A DNA stretch of 34,696 nucleotides from Syntrophaceticus schinkii (GCF_000946815.1 NZ_CDRZ01000001.1:1-34696); one strand, 5' to 3'. Positions 8,033-17,532 are shown, counted from the stretch's first letter. Numbers and translations: made by a program. Notes: generated by a model from the sequence alone, not told the origin.

Positions 8033-10658
8033 TTTTGCCCGCCGTACTTCCTTTTTCGCTTTCTGTTCCAGGGTGTGCAGGCACTCTAAAACCGGATCCA
8101 GTTCTTCGAAGAATACAACCACCACATCACCGGGTTTTGCCTGCCGCAGGGACTCCTCAATGGCCATAACAGTATCAGGGATCAGATGCAGGTTCTCCGC
8201 AGGCATTCCAGCGCGGCGGGCACCGGTGTAGAGGAGTTTGGCGGTCTCCCCCTGTTTACGACCCCTCAGGTCCTCATCCTCACGGATATAGAGCTCCTCA
8301 AAGCCTGCCGCAGCCACTTCCCCGGCGTGAATGATCTGGTCGCTTCGCCGGTCTCCCGGCACCCCGATAACGCCCATCAGCCTGCCCCTCTCCAGTGTCC
8401 TGGCAAACTCGGCGATTTTCTGGAAAGCGGGAGCATTGTGGCCATAGTCCACAATCACAGTAACCCCTCCCACCTCCTGGATCATCAAACGCCCCGGGTT
8501 ATCATCATGGTCGGCACCGAAGCTGCGCAGCCCGCGCCTGACTGCAGCAAGAGAAACCCCGCTGACATAAGCTGCTGTAGCGGCAGCCAATGCATTTTCC
8601 AGGTTGTGGGTCGCACGGCCACCCATTCCGGCCCGGATAGCCTTCAGCTTGATTAAGCGCACTGCATCCTCACCATAGCCATAAAAAACAAAGCCATTTC
8701 TAACAAAAACAGCACGCCCGCCAGCCCCCAGATGGCGACGAACCAGAACATTATTTTCATGGAGGCTGAAGTAGATCACCTGACCACGGGAGCTGTCCGC
8801 CAGTCTTGGAGCAAAGGGATCATCGGCATTGAGAACAACAAACCCGTCCTTTTGGACAGCCTCCACAACCAGCGACTTTACCCAAAAAAGGTCCTCAAGG
8901 GTTTCGATACCACCCTGTCCCAGGTGGTCAGAGGCAATATTCGTCACCACAGCCACATCAGCCCGGTCATAACCCAACCCACCGCGCAGGATCCCACCCC
9001 TGGCGGTTTCCAAAACGGCTACTTCCACTGTGGAATCCTGTAAAACAGAGCGGGCACTGTCGGGGCCTGTGGAATCCCCACTGAGGATGCGTTTGTTGTT
9101 GATGTAAACCCCTCCTGTGGTAGTGATGCCCACATTGAGCCCCTGCTGCCGAAAAAGGTGGTTTAAAATTCGAGTTGTCGTGGTTTTTCCATTGGTTCCG
9201 GTGATCGAGATCACCGGAATGCTCACCTTGCTGCCGGGAGGAAACAGGTAATCCACAAGCTCTTTTCCCACATCACGGGGTGTCCCCCTATCAGGGTGCA
9301 GGTGCATCCTGAACCCAGGAGCGGCATTTACCTCGATGATCACCCCACCATCCTCCCGCAGCGGTCTGGCAATATCCGGTGCCACCAGATCAATACCTGC
9401 AACATCCAACCCTAACACAGCTGCCGCTTTTACAGCTAACAAGCTGTTCTCCGGATGCACCTCATCTGTTACATCAGCTGCACTGCCTCCTGTGCTCAAA
9501 TTGGCATTCCTGCGCAGATAAATCCGCTTTCCCGGCCCCGGGCAGGACTCCGGGTCGCAACCCTGCCTTTTCAATTCCAGCAGGGCAGCCTGATCGATCT
9601 CCATTTTAGTTAAAGGAAGATCATGCCCTCTGCCACGCCTTGAGTCCTGGTTGGCCATCTCTACCAACTCCCTGATGGTATGAACACCATCCCCTGTTAC
9701 AGAGGCGGGAAAGCGCTCTGCTGCCGCCGCCATCCTCCCTCCGATCACCAGCAAGCGATAATTCCGCCCTTCTATGTATTTCTCCACCAGCACCTCTTTG
9801 TCAAATTTCCTGGCCATTCTGTAAGCATCTTTTAGCTCGCTGTCATTTATTATATCTAAGAGAACTCCCTTCCCCTGGTTGCCGCAACAGGGCTTCACCA
9901 CAACAGGATAGCCCAATTCCCTGGCAGCAGACAGAGCTTCTCTGATGGTTGTCACAACCCGACCGGGCGGTACCGGCAGTCCAGCCCCATACAGCAGCCT
10001 GGCGGTGGTTTCCTTATGAGATGCCAGATCCACTGCCAGGGCTGGGGTTTCTGATGTGATAGTAGCCTGGATCCTTTTATGGCGGCACCCATATCCCAAC
10101 TGGTAACAGGCGCCATCACTCAGAGAAAGAACCGGAATCCCCCGCAGGCTGCAGGCCTTGAGAATGCTCTCTGTGGCTGGGGCCGGGCCGGGTGGCAAGA
10201 CCCACATCACGCAAGTGTGCCAGGTTTTCCTTCACAGGAAAGGAGCGTTCGGCCAGGAGCGCCGATATCATGGCCACCGCTGTCTTTAATGCAGCCTTTC
10301 CCAGTTCCGGGGTGCCGTACTCCAGCACCAAATCCCAGGTGCCGGGTTTATCCCCCCGCACTGTCTTGCCGAAATACACAGGAAAACCTGCCTCTGCTTG
10401 CAGTTCTAAAGCCACATGTTCCACAACATGCCCCAGGTATGTCCCCTCTTGCAGGCGTTCAATAAACCCTCCAGGGTAGCCGCGCCCACAGGTGTGACCT
10501 GTAAGCCCCGGCAGCAATCCCTGGAGAGCATCGGCAAAACCGGGCAGCTGGTCAGTACTGATACGCTCCCGGGGGGCAAAATAAAGCCGGGCCTCAAGGA
10601 TCGGGGAATGACTCCAGACATTCCGGCCCTCAATGACCCGGGTTTTCAAGATTTTCAC
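8015..10658 (-). CDS. cphA: Cyanophycin synthetase (apparent frameshift)
   Basis: CphA polymerises Asp and Arg into cyanophycin using ATP. The three parts are in order: an N-terminal domain (about 1-160), an ATP-grasp domain (GYPVVVKPCCGNQGKGV, VEKYIEGRNYRLLVI, IIEVNAAPGFRMHLHP) and a Mur-ligase-like C-terminal domain (ITGTNGKTTTTR, VLNADDPFA, DYGHNAPAFQ, GVPGDRRSD). The frame is broken at a G4 run at 10179-10182; with one base fewer the protein reads TRPGPATESILKAC without interruption and has about 880 residues, the usual CphA length. The start is GTG 10658 with GAGGAGG upstream. The last residues (VVVGR and TAG) come from a heptamer repeat at 8001-8032. It follows cphB by 68 bases on the same strand. 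Clostridial cyanophycin has been linked to sporulation in the literature; here that is only suggested by context. Confidence 0.93.
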
Positions 10659-10726
10659 AATGAGAAGCCTCCTCGAATAGACATAGAAAGCATACCACTT
10701 CCTATTTTTTCTAATATGAGCCTGGA

Positions 10727-11540
10727 TTATACGTCTTGCCCAAGGGGTCTTCTGTTCTTCATATCGAACCTGTAGGCGGCCGGGAGAATATGCATGATCA
10801 CATTTGTCAAGGCCAGGGGCTCGTCAGGGCTTGCTGAAGAAACATTTGTTTCCTGAATCTGCTTGCCATCGATAATGGTGACCGTCTGTGACCCGATCAC
10901 TTCGAAGGTGCCGTCAGGTGAAATAATAATGGCTGTATCCTCATCGATCCCCACCCCCAACACACTCAGGGATACTGCGCAACTGCAGCAAGCAGTCTGC
11001 CCAACCTCCCTCTCTGGGCGAAGTGCTGATCTACAACCACCCCATGCAATAAACCCATACCAGGGGCCATCTGTACGGTGTTTTTGCGGGGTGCTTCGGT
11101 TTCCTCCCCCTCCACAATCATTGTCTCACTCATCGCTGAGGCCCCGGCACTGGTTCCTGCGATGATGGTTCCCCTGCCATATGCGGTATGCAGGGCATCA
11201 TCTACCTGGGTCCCACCCAGGATACTGGTCAGACGAAGCTGGTCTCCCCCGGTAAAGAAAATCCCGGTGGCTTGCTCTAAAGCCTCCCCTGCTTTGGCAG
11301 CGCCGGCATCCTGGCGGGTGTTCACATTCAAAACTGCCACATCCTGCACCCCCAACTCCTGAAAAATGCCGCGATAAAGCTCCCCACTGATGTGGGTTTC
11401 GCTGTAGCAGCAGTGATGACCGCCAGTCTCGCCTTCTCCCCACCCGCAAGCTCCACAAACCTTTTCAAGATCAGGCATTTGTGCTTCCTGTCCTCAGACC
11501 CTCCGATGATCACCAGGGTTCCCTTGACCTTACCGGACAT
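10727..11540 (-). CDS. cphB: Cyanophycinase (two apparent frameshifts)
   Basis: CphB, an S51-type serine peptidase that degrades cyanophycin to beta-Asp-Arg dipeptides. Motifs: GTLVIIGGSEDRK at the N-terminus, FFTGGDQLRLTSILGG, the nucleophile elbow GTSAGASAMSE, and LGVGIDEDTAIIISPDG near the C-terminus. The gene lies in three frames. One base is missing in the C4 run at 11382-11385 (repair gives TSVGELYRGIF), and one in the G run at 10969-10971 (repair gives QYPLSVLGVGIDED). Repaired length is about 271 residues, normal for the family. ATG 11540 is chosen with GGGAG eight bases upstream; ATG 11546 is too close to it. It is the first gene of a cphB-cphA pair and divergent from the ZIP transporter. 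Either a sequence error or inactivation; errors are likelier given the same pattern in prs. Confidence 0.88.
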
Positions 11541-11625
11541 CTTCATCTCTCCCTTCAATCCAGAATCGGGCAGGCATAAACCGGAGATGTTTGCATAAAT
11601 TGTACCCGGAAGGGCAGGTGATACT

Positions 11626-12351
11626 ATGTCTGCACTGCTTCCCAGCCTCTTGGCCGGGCTGGCTACTGCTATAGGGTGTTTAATAGTTCTCCTTACCAGG
11701 ATCCCCGGACGCCGTACCCTGGCTGTAATGCTGGGTGGTGCCGCCGGGGTGATGCTGGCTGTTGTGATCCTTGACCTCATACCGGCATCACTGGATACAG
11801 GTACACCACTGGAAACGATAATAGGAACAGCAGTTGGAATCGGTATCCTGTGGGTGATCGACCGCGCTTTTGCCAGTCGCACGGTCACCTCACCCTTTCA
11901 TCAAATTATCGCTATGAGGCGGCTGGGCTACATGATGACCATCGGCATCGCCCTGCATGACCTGCCGGAAGGGATAGCCATTGCAGGAGCCTATGCTGTG
12001 GGCGGAAAGCTGGGGCCACTTTTAGCCTTTTCTATTGCTCTGCATAATATTCCTGAAGGGATCGCCACAGCCGCCCCTCTACAGATGGGCGGCCTCAGGC
12101 GTAGTCATATTCTGTTGATCAATATTATTGTCAGCCTCTTTACACCGCTGGGGACACTCTTCGGGCTTTTCCTGATCCAGGTGTCCCCCCAGCACCTTTC
12201 ATTTCTTTTGGCTCTGGCTGCCGGAGCGATGATCTATCTGATCAAAGATGAACTGCTTCCGGCAGCACAACGCATGAGCATGCTCTGGTGCTGGTGCGGT
12301 GTAATCGCCGGTTACCTTCTCCTCTGGTTTTCTCAGTTTATCGCCGGTTAA
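11626..12351 (+). CDS. ZIP-family metal transporter
   Basis: Membrane transporter of the ZIP (ZRT/IRT-like) family, closest in type to bacterial ZupT/GufA proteins that import zinc and other divalent metals. Its 241 residues contain about eight hydrophobic segments. The two metal-binding helices are diagnostic: IALHDLPEGIAIAGAYAVG near residue 108 and IALHNIPEGIATAAPLQ near residue 139. The start is ATG 11626 after GGCAGGTGAT. It is divergent from cphB with 85 bases between the starts, and convergent with spoIIR. No metal-responsive operator was recognised. Which metal it carries cannot be told from the sequence. Confidence 0.92.
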   Translation: MSALLPSLLAGLATAIGCLIVLLTRIPGRRTLAVMLGGAAGVMLAVVILDLIPASLDTGTPLETIIGTAVGIGILWVIDRAFASRTVTSPFHQIIAMRRLGYMMTIGIALHDLPEGIAIAGAYAVGGKLGPLLAFSIALHNIPEGIATAAPLQMGGLRRSHILLINIIVSLFTPLGTLFGLFLIQVSPQHLSFLLALAAGAMIYLIKDELLPAAQRMSMLWCWCGVIAGYLLLWFSQFIAG

Positions 12352-12475
12352 CTGCGACTCAATGCCGGCCTCAACCTGTTTCAGGGCGTTTCAGGGCGAT
12401 CGTCATTTAGATCGCAAGTATGGGTTAACTGCACACTTGATGATAACCGGCTTGCTCATCTGATCAGTTAACTGC
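12347..12475. repeat. GTTAACTGC motif, three copies
   Basis: The 9-mer GTTAACTGC occurs at 12347, 12424 and 12467 in the short gap between the convergent ZIP and spoIIR genes. The outer copies overlap both stop codons. No hairpin with a T run is seen. Confidence 0.5.
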
Positions 12476-13307
12476 GCCACTGCCAGAGCCAGGAAAGAAG
12501 AGAGCGGTCCCGGGAGTTTTCCAGCCACTCGCCGATTTTAGTTGTCAGACGAACCTGCTCCTCCGGCTCAGAACCACTGTCAATTAACAGGATTTTCTCC
12601 ACCTGCTGACCCTGCTTATCCTGCTTATCCTGCTCATCCCCTGGCTTTTCCTGATCCATATGCCGGCATAAATCCTTCTCATCCTCGTCCGCAAGCTGAC
12701 TGGAATCGCTGTTCGTCTCATCCCCTCCATCACCATCATCTGTCAGCTGGCACACATCGCTGTCCGGTTTTTTATCTTCCTGAAGCTGCTGGGCAGAATT
12801 GGTTATATCCACAAAACAGAGTGGGGGGAAGAGGCAGCACCACCAGTTCTTACCCTCCCCTTCTCCCAGCACAATCCTGAGAGACTGGTATCTCCCCTCC
12901 GGGAAGGTCAGCGGGCCATAGACACGGACAGGAAAGTCATAGTCTCCATAATAAACCTGCACCTGATCACTGCAGCCATTGATGCGCAGGGTTTGGACAG
13001 CCACTTCCTCAATCTGAGGCAGTTTATCCTGGATGATGACAGCTGCCTCTTGTTGATCCTGTACACCTTCAAGATTCGGACGCAGGTAGTCAAGAACAGC
13101 ATCCCGCACCTTTAATTTTAGTTCCTGGTCAGCACTTTGATCACTTTTAGCCACAACATGAAAGCGAACCACATCTCTGCAAATCTGCCTGTCCTCCCCC
13201 GGATCCCCGTCTTTTACAGGTGCCAGGGCCAGTGTCGCAAAAATTGCAAACCCGAGAAAAAGAATAATTCCGAAGCGGATCATCAATTTTTTCACCGTTA
13301 ATCCCAT
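12468..13307 (-). CDS. spoIIR: Stage II sporulation protein R
   Basis: SpoIIR is made in the forespore and secreted to trigger SpoIIGA processing of pro-sigma-E in the mother cell. The N-terminus has a short charged stretch and a hydrophobic signal segment (FGIILFLGFAIFATLALA), followed by the conserved DVVRFHVVAKSDQSADQELK and KVRDAVLDYL, YDFPVRVYG, and NWWCCLFPPLCFVD. ATG 13307 is chosen with GGGAG upstream; a longer ORF to 13349 lacks a good site. The protein has 279 residues. Unusually, after LCFVD there is an acidic, low-complexity insert of roughly 60 residues rich in D, E, Q and K (for example DEQDKQDKQGQQ) before the conserved C-terminal helix. A terminator was not found; the gene is convergent with the ZIP gene. 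Confidence 0.94.
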   Translation of the reverse strand: MGLTVKKLMIRFGIILFLGFAIFATLALAPVKDGDPGEDRQICRDVVRFHVVAKSDQSADQELKLKVRDAVLDYLRPNLEGVQDQQEAAVIIQDKLPQIEEVAVQTLRINGCSDQVQVYYGDYDFPVRVYGPLTFPEGRYQSLRIVLGEGEGKNWWCCLFPPLCFVDITNSAQQLQEDKKPDSDVCQLTDDGDGGDETNSDSSQLADEDEKDLCRHMDQEKPGDEQDKQDKQGQQVEKILLIDSGSEPEEQVRLTTKIGEWLENSRDRSLLSWLWQWRS

Positions 13308-13361
13308 CCTCTCTCCCAAAAAGCAATCTTTGCACCCCATTATTTCCATATTTTGCTTTCT

Positions 13362-13393
13362 TAAACATGGGGTCAGGCTTGAGTAATTTACTT
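13362..13393. repeat. GGGGTCAGG dispersed repeat
   Basis: TGGGGTCAGGCTTGAGTAAT followed by TTACTT; an almost identical stretch occurs at 32088-32120. Similar GGGGTCAGG sequences are common REP-like repeats in Clostridia. Confidence 0.6.
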
Positions 13394-13603
13394 ACTGCTC
13401 GTGAGGCTTATTTTATTGTCCGACGACAAATCCCCAACCCGTAAAATAGAAGTCAGAGACCGAAAGGCTGAAGCCTGGACTATCCAGGGGCTGCCTTGTA
13501 CGGACTTGGGAAACCAGCACATATTGTCCTGGCTCCGGTCATCTCTCGTAAAAAACTTCAAAAGAACCATCCCTTAATCCAACTCTATTCCAACTAAAGA
13601 GAT

Positions 13604-13729
13604 GGATCAGAAGAACCGTGAGTCTGTGTAAAAAGTGCCAAACTGGGTTTGAACACCGCAATACATAGGTTTGTTCACTGCAAGGCATGCCATATGGATT
13701 ATTCCCACAGTCTGCCGTCCCCTTGATCC
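13604..13729. repeat. MITE-like element, copy A
   Basis: Begins GGATCAGAAGAACCG and reaches GAGTCTGTGTAAAAA; ends CACAGTCTGCCGTCCCC and TTGATCC, an imperfect terminal inverted repeat of about 25 bases. The ends match those of the elements at 18046 and 32121. The interior differs from them. The surrounding 13308-13734 holds no supported gene. Confidence 0.55.
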
Positions 13730-13734
13730 AAACG

Positions 13735-13773
13735 AAAAAACCCTGCTTACAGCTTTCACTGCAAACAGGGTTT
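13735..13773 (-). terminator. Terminator after the SPOCS-LysM gene
   Basis: On the minus strand AAACCCTG and CAGGGTTT pair around a loop of about 20 bases, followed by a T run. It starts 18 bases after the stop of the SPOCS-LysM gene. Confidence 0.8.
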
Positions 13774-13790
13774 GCGATAAATAAACTTTT

Positions 13791-15332
13791 CTACGGATCA
13801 CAGGGTATGATCAGCACCGAACCGATCTGAAGATTATAGGGATCAACCCCGGGATTGGCAGCAAGGATATGATCAACACTGACATGATACCTCATGGACA
13901 GCTTCCAGATGGTATCCCCTGCCTGCACCACATGCTCGAAGGGGCATGGCGGCGGTCCTGGCGGTACTGGCGGTGCCGGTGGTATTTCCTCACAGATCAC
14001 CACGAAAATCTGAACGGTATCCACTACCCGGGCAGTCAGATTAAGCACAATTTCCAGAATAACCTTCCTGCTGCTGTCTGCCGGACGGCCGGCCACATGC
14101 TCTACTGCTGCCCGCACACTGACATTCATCTCCGGTGTGGCACCAGGTATCGGTATGAAATTGCGGAACTTCAACACAGCATCAACATGGTGCACCGATT
14201 GGTCGGGCATATCGCTGACATAAAGAACCTGGGCCTCGATCTTGCCGCTGACAATCACCTTATCCTTAATGATGACAATGTCTTCCGGCAGGACCTCCAC
14301 CTTGTGTACCTTCACATCCAGAACCTTGGTTACACCCGGTTTTTCATAGGGAACAACCAGCTCATCCCTTACATTGGCCTGGGTGTGATCCTCACCGACC
14401 ACATTGTCAACCCTGAGCAACTCTCGGGTGGTCTCCACACCGATCAGGTCAACAACAACATCCAGCTGCCTCGGCTCAGTAACCTTAGCTGTCATATCCA
14501 TGATCACTTCTACACCGACTGTACAGGGATCCACCACATCAAAGCTGACATGGGTAATGGTTTCTTCGACCGTAACATTCATCCCCGGTTGAGCCCCGAA
14601 GACTTCGATAAACTGGGTAAAATGGATCGTCCCGTGCATGTGATGAACAGGCTGGGTAGCCATTGCAGCCACATAGATGACCTGTAAGGTGATATCCCCC
14701 TCTATGATCACTTTGTTCTCAATAACCTTTTTATCGGTGATAGTTATACTGGCATCTACATCCAGGACCTTTTCTACCGGGGGCTTCTCCGGGGGCACCC
14801 GCAGTCTCCCGGAAACCATGGCCTGGGCACTGCCTTCAGCGATCACTTCTTCCAAGCGAAGACTTTCTGTGACAGCCTCTACCCCAGGGGGTGGTTCTAC
14901 CATCAGCGTAATCTCTTCTAATTGTGTTACCTTTGCAAAGACGAGAATAACAGCAGTGATCTCGAACATATGTGGACGCCCGGATTTGACCTTCCCCTGG
15001 ATATCCTCAACTTTTACTTTCGTCCGTACAGTCATCTCCGGCTCTGCACCGTCTATCTCCACAAACTGCGTAAATTCCAGACGCGCATGAGTATGATGAA
15101 CCGGCTGGCCAGGGGCATCAGCGACATAGACGATCTGCAGATTGAGGTAACCCTCAATGATCACCTTGTTTTTAATAACCTCTTCCTTGGTTATCTTGAC
15201 TGTCTTATCTACAGAAATTATCTTCTCGATCCCCGGTTTTGGCTTCGGCACATGAAAATCACCCTGTACAACAGCCTGTTTTGACATTTCTCCGACTACA
15301 TGTTCCAGCTTTAATGTCTCGCAGCGAATCAT
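13791..15332 (-). CDS. Triple SPOCS (DUF3794) protein with LysM domain
   Basis: A 513-residue protein built of three SPOCS (DUF3794) repeats, roughly residues 1-150, 155-310 and 310-445, each with a matching core: VYVADAPGQPVHHTHARLEF, VYVAAMATQPVHHMHGTIHF and LYVSDMPDQSVHHVDAVLKF. A proline linker (PPAPPVPPGPPP) leads to a C-terminal LysM domain (HVVQAGDTIWKLSMRYHVSV to IIPCDP). This is the architecture of SipL and related spore coat or cortex proteins of Clostridia, in which SPOCS mediates coat assembly and LysM binds peptidoglycan. ATG 15332 has AAAGGAGGGAG upstream; the ORF runs on to 15848 but that part is repeat-rich. A possible mother-cell promoter lies at 15370-15401. It has no signal peptide, consistent with assembly from the mother cell. 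Family clear; identity as SipL itself is not established. Confidence 0.9.
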   Translation of the reverse strand: MIRCETLKLEHVVGEMSKQAVVQGDFHVPKPKPGIEKIISVDKTVKITKEEVIKNKVIIEGYLNLQIVYVADAPGQPVHHTHARLEFTQFVEIDGAEPEMTVRTKVKVEDIQGKVKSGRPHMFEITAVILVFAKVTQLEEITLMVEPPPGVEAVTESLRLEEVIAEGSAQAMVSGRLRVPPEKPPVEKVLDVDASITITDKKVIENKVIIEGDITLQVIYVAAMATQPVHHMHGTIHFTQFIEVFGAQPGMNVTVEETITHVSFDVVDPCTVGVEVIMDMTAKVTEPRQLDVVVDLIGVETTRELLRVDNVVGEDHTQANVRDELVVPYEKPGVTKVLDVKVHKVEVLPEDIVIIKDKVIVSGKIEAQVLYVSDMPDQSVHHVDAVLKFRNFIPIPGATPEMNVSVRAAVEHVAGRPADSSRKVILEIVLNLTARVVDTVQIFVVICEEIPPAPPVPPGPPPCPFEHVVQAGDTIWKLSMRYHVSVDHILAANPGVDPYNLQIGSVLIIPCDP

Positions 15333-15369
15333 CTCTTCTCCCTCCTTTTCCAGGCACATTTTTCTGTAA

Positions 15370-15401
15370 TATAATATGCCAGAGGGATAAAGAGAGTGTA
15401 T
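15370..15401 (-). promoter_or_regulatory. Possible sigma-K/E promoter of the SPOCS-LysM gene
   Basis: Minus strand CATATTATA (15370-15378), matching the sigma-K -10 pattern CATANNNTA, with ACAC 17 bases upstream. It ends 37 bases before the ATG. The match is seen; the sigma factor is inferred. Similar CATATTATGG sites precede the micro-ORFs at 19.8-21.1 kb. Confidence 0.45.
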
Positions 15402-15404
15402 TTG

Positions 15405-15988
15405 TTCAATAAATAAGCTGCTACAGGAAGTTGCAGCAGCTTTTGGCATATTTTGACACCTTTGAAAAGGATATTTTGACATCGATCTTTCAGGTAATTC
15501 GACATCTAACCCCGGACGCTCGCGTGCAAGGGGGACAGTCCCCTGTATACATTCCAGACCCCCGACTTCTGGTTTCTGACCTCCGCATTTTGGGTTGGTC
15601 GTTGGAACAAAAAATGCCTTGCCTGAAATGAATCGTTGCTTTTTTGTGCTGTGATCTGAGACAAAAAAACGTCCACTCTTGATGTTCAGCTTCCGATTTC
15701 CGGTCTCCGGCTTCTGTCTTTCGAGTTGGTCGTTAGTGGCAGGAAAAAGATTGCCCCGTTGGAAAAGAAACCGCAAGAACCATCTCTGATTGTTCCACTG
15801 TTCCATAAAGCAAAGGCGGCCGCGATAGCCAATAATGGCGCCAGGCACTAACTTCTAACTTCCGTTCATAGCGGCACCGCAGGAGGATGAAAGGTGACAG
15901 AGATCCGTCCCCTGTCACCATAAATGAGATGTGGGAAGTGAGAAGTTGGAAGTGGGAATAAATACCGAAGCAAGCCTGGCCCCGGTAT
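15405..15988. repeat. Repeat-filled intergenic region
   Basis: No supported gene. It holds an AAGCTGCT/AGCAGCTT hairpin (15411-15440), a GGGGACAGTCCCC palindrome (about 15532), CTTCTGG/TCTGACC heptamers (15553-15590 and 15680-15725), GTTGGTCGTTAGTGG stretches (15592, 15725), and the tandem GTGGGAA, GTGAGAA, GTTGGAA, GTGGGAA at 15931-15958. Confidence 0.65.
15893..15919. repeat. REP-like hairpin, GGTGACAG stem
   Basis: GGTGACAG and CTGTCACC flank the loop AGATCCGTCCC. The loop is related to the AGAACCGTCCCC loop at 32296-32324 but the stem is entirely different. Confidence 0.7.
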
Positions 15989-16744
15989 TTAGACGCCGAT
16001 GAACATCTGGGTAAACATCATCCCATATGGACCCTCCTGGATGATGCCGATGCCGATATGAGTAAATTCAGGCTTCAATATATTGGCACGGTGCCCATCA
16101 GAATTCATAAGAGCGTTATGAGCCCTGTCCACTGTACCTGCACCGGCAATATTCTCTCCCGCCCAGCGGTAAGTCACCCCGGCATTTTTCATCATGTCAA
16201 AAGGAGACCCGTAAGTGGGTGACTGGTGGCTGAAATAGTTCTTGTCCACCATATCCTGACTTTTTAAGCGTGCCAGACGCACCAGCCTTTTATCCACTGC
16301 GAGAGGCTTCAGCCCAACCTTTTGGCGTTCCTGGTTGACGAGATTAACCATCTGCTGTTCATACTGGGTCAATGTGATAGAATCTGAACCAGGTGCGGGT
16401 TCCGGATTCGGCTGAGGCTGCGGCTGTGGATCTGGCTGTGGATCTGGTTGCGGCTGTGGTTCTGGCTGTGGCTCCGGTTGTGGCTCCGGTTCCGGTTGTG
16501 GCTGTGGCTTCGGCTCCGGCACCGGCTCGGGTTGTGGCTGTGGCTGTGGCTTCAATCCCGAGCGAATAATTTTGAAATCATCTCCCGGGAAAACCTGTTT
16601 GAGAATCCTCGTCAGCACCTGGTCACTGAGACTACCCTGGTAGTAAACATACCGCGTTGCCGCAAAAGCAGTCACAGGAAGCAGAGCCATCAGCAAACCG
16701 ACAAGCAGTACAGATATGGAGTATCGCAATTTTTTGGGGATCAT
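15989..16744 (-). CDS. Secreted CAP/SCP-domain protein
   Basis: A 251-residue exported protein. The start at ATG 16744 gives a typical signal peptide (MIPKKLRYS, hydrophobic LLVGLLMALLPVTAFA, probable cleavage after AFA); GAAAGGAG lies about 13 bases upstream, somewhat far, and an ORF start at 16780 has no site at all. A short domain (ATRYVYYQGSLSDQVLTRIL) is followed by about 50 residues of tandem PQ, PE and PD dipeptides, and then a CAP domain (about 130-251) with QQMVNLVNQERQKVGLKPL, NYFSHQSPTYGSPFDMM, WAGENIAGA and SDGHRANIL. This layout matches the YkwD/SafA-associated proteins of spore formers and cell-wall CAP proteins. The Pro-rich part is a likely wall-spanning linker. Substrate unknown. 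Confidence 0.9.
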   Translation of the reverse strand: MIPKKLRYSISVLLVGLLMALLPVTAFAATRYVYYQGSLSDQVLTRILKQVFPGDDFKIIRSGLKPQPQPQPEPVPEPKPQPQPEPEPQPEPQPEPQPQPDPQPDPQPQPQPNPEPAPGSDSITLTQYEQQMVNLVNQERQKVGLKPLAVDKRLVRLARLKSQDMVDKNYFSHQSPTYGSPFDMMKNAGVTYRWAGENIAGAGTVDRAHNALMNSDGHRANILKPEFTHIGIGIIQEGPYGMMFTQMFIGV

Positions 16745-16906
16745 CCTGGTTTTTCGGCTCCTTTCAAGTAATTTAGACATTATTATACTGGCATATCGGT
16801 TATTTTGGCGAAGTTGTTATTTCCCCTTTATCTGGTATAACAAGAAACCAGGCGACCAGGACACACTCATAATCTTTTTTTTAGACATTTATGACCTATT
16901 GCATAA

Positions 16907-17227
16907 TTATGATAATTTAGGCCTTTTATCCTTTTGGTTATGGGCGGCTGCCAACCCATCCTCATATCCCTTCTGGTACCCCTGATCCCACCCCTGATCA
17001 AAAACTATATCAGCATCCTTTTTCCCCGCCGCATACCCTGACTCCAGGCCCTCTAAATAACCCTGTTCCCTGCCCTCCTTCCTGCCACACTTAGCCCCTT
17101 CTGCACTGCCAGCCTTATAGCCTTCGGCAAAGCCATCCTTACGCCCATCTTTGTAACCGCCATCATAACCACGTCCGTAAATGTGTTCGAGAAGCCACAA
17201 CTGTTCAACACTTTTGGCCTTGCCCAT
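16907..17227 (-). CDS. GX3-repeat protein
   Basis: A 106-residue protein of unknown function whose centre is a striking Gly-every-fourth-residue repeat: about twelve consecutive GX3 units from GYKDGRKDGFAEGYKAG to GYAAGKKD, then after a short break four more (GWDQGYQKGYEDG). Such a pattern resembles the deca-GX3 motif of the eukaryotic Yae1/Lto1 proteins and similar bacterial proteins; the likeness is in pattern only. The N-terminus (KAKSVEQLWLLEHIYGRGYD) is predicted helical. ATG 17227 is chosen with AAGGGGG seven bases upstream. No signal peptide or membrane segment is seen. It lies between the CAP-protein gene and the sporulation-like micro-ORF cluster, 163 bases upstream of the former. 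Confidence 0.75.
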   Translation of the reverse strand: MGKAKSVEQLWLLEHIYGRGYDGGYKDGRKDGFAEGYKAGSAEGAKCGRKEGREQGYLEGLESGYAAGKKDADIVFDQGWDQGYQKGYEDGLAAAHNQKDKRPKLS

Positions 17228-17532
17228 ACTCAAACCCCCTTAATCTGCTGTGCTCCACTGCCCCATCATGATAGACGCTAAAATGAACCCCCAAGCTCAG
17301 CACCCGCTCTGAATGGCCTTCTGCCCGATCGGGATAGACATCCATGCCGCCCAGCCATGCGCCGGCAGAGGATGAAAACAGAGGCTGAAGTCATGTAATG
17401 TTATGATACCAGCACAAGGTAATCTTTAAAAACCTTCGACTTCTTTTGGATCAGGCAGCTTTTTTCCAACGACCAACCACCAACCACTAATTTGGCCTCC
17501 GACATTCAGCAACCACATCCGGCATCCGACAT
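17228..17532. repeat. Intergenic region with heptamer array
   Basis: No gene seen. The first 230 bases have no recognised signal. From about 17465 to 17527 is a TTTTTCCAACGACC/AACCACC/AACCACT array followed by CCTCCGACATTC and ATCCGGCATCCGACATTT units, ending just before the stop of the next gene. Confidence 0.6.

Noticed and set aside
13388-13801. Two short minus-strand ORFs of 60 and 64 codons
   Set aside because: They cover the repeat elements and the terminator of the SPOCS-LysM gene, with no start signals.
15333-15848. N-terminal extension of the SPOCS-LysM ORF
   Set aside because: The extra 170 residues are repeat-derived; a perfect ribosome-binding site lies directly before ATG 15332.
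16380-16560. Tandem DNA repeat (GGCTGTGGCTCC-like) as an independent element
   Set aside because: It is the coding sequence of the PQ/PE linker in the CAP protein and keeps its reading frame.
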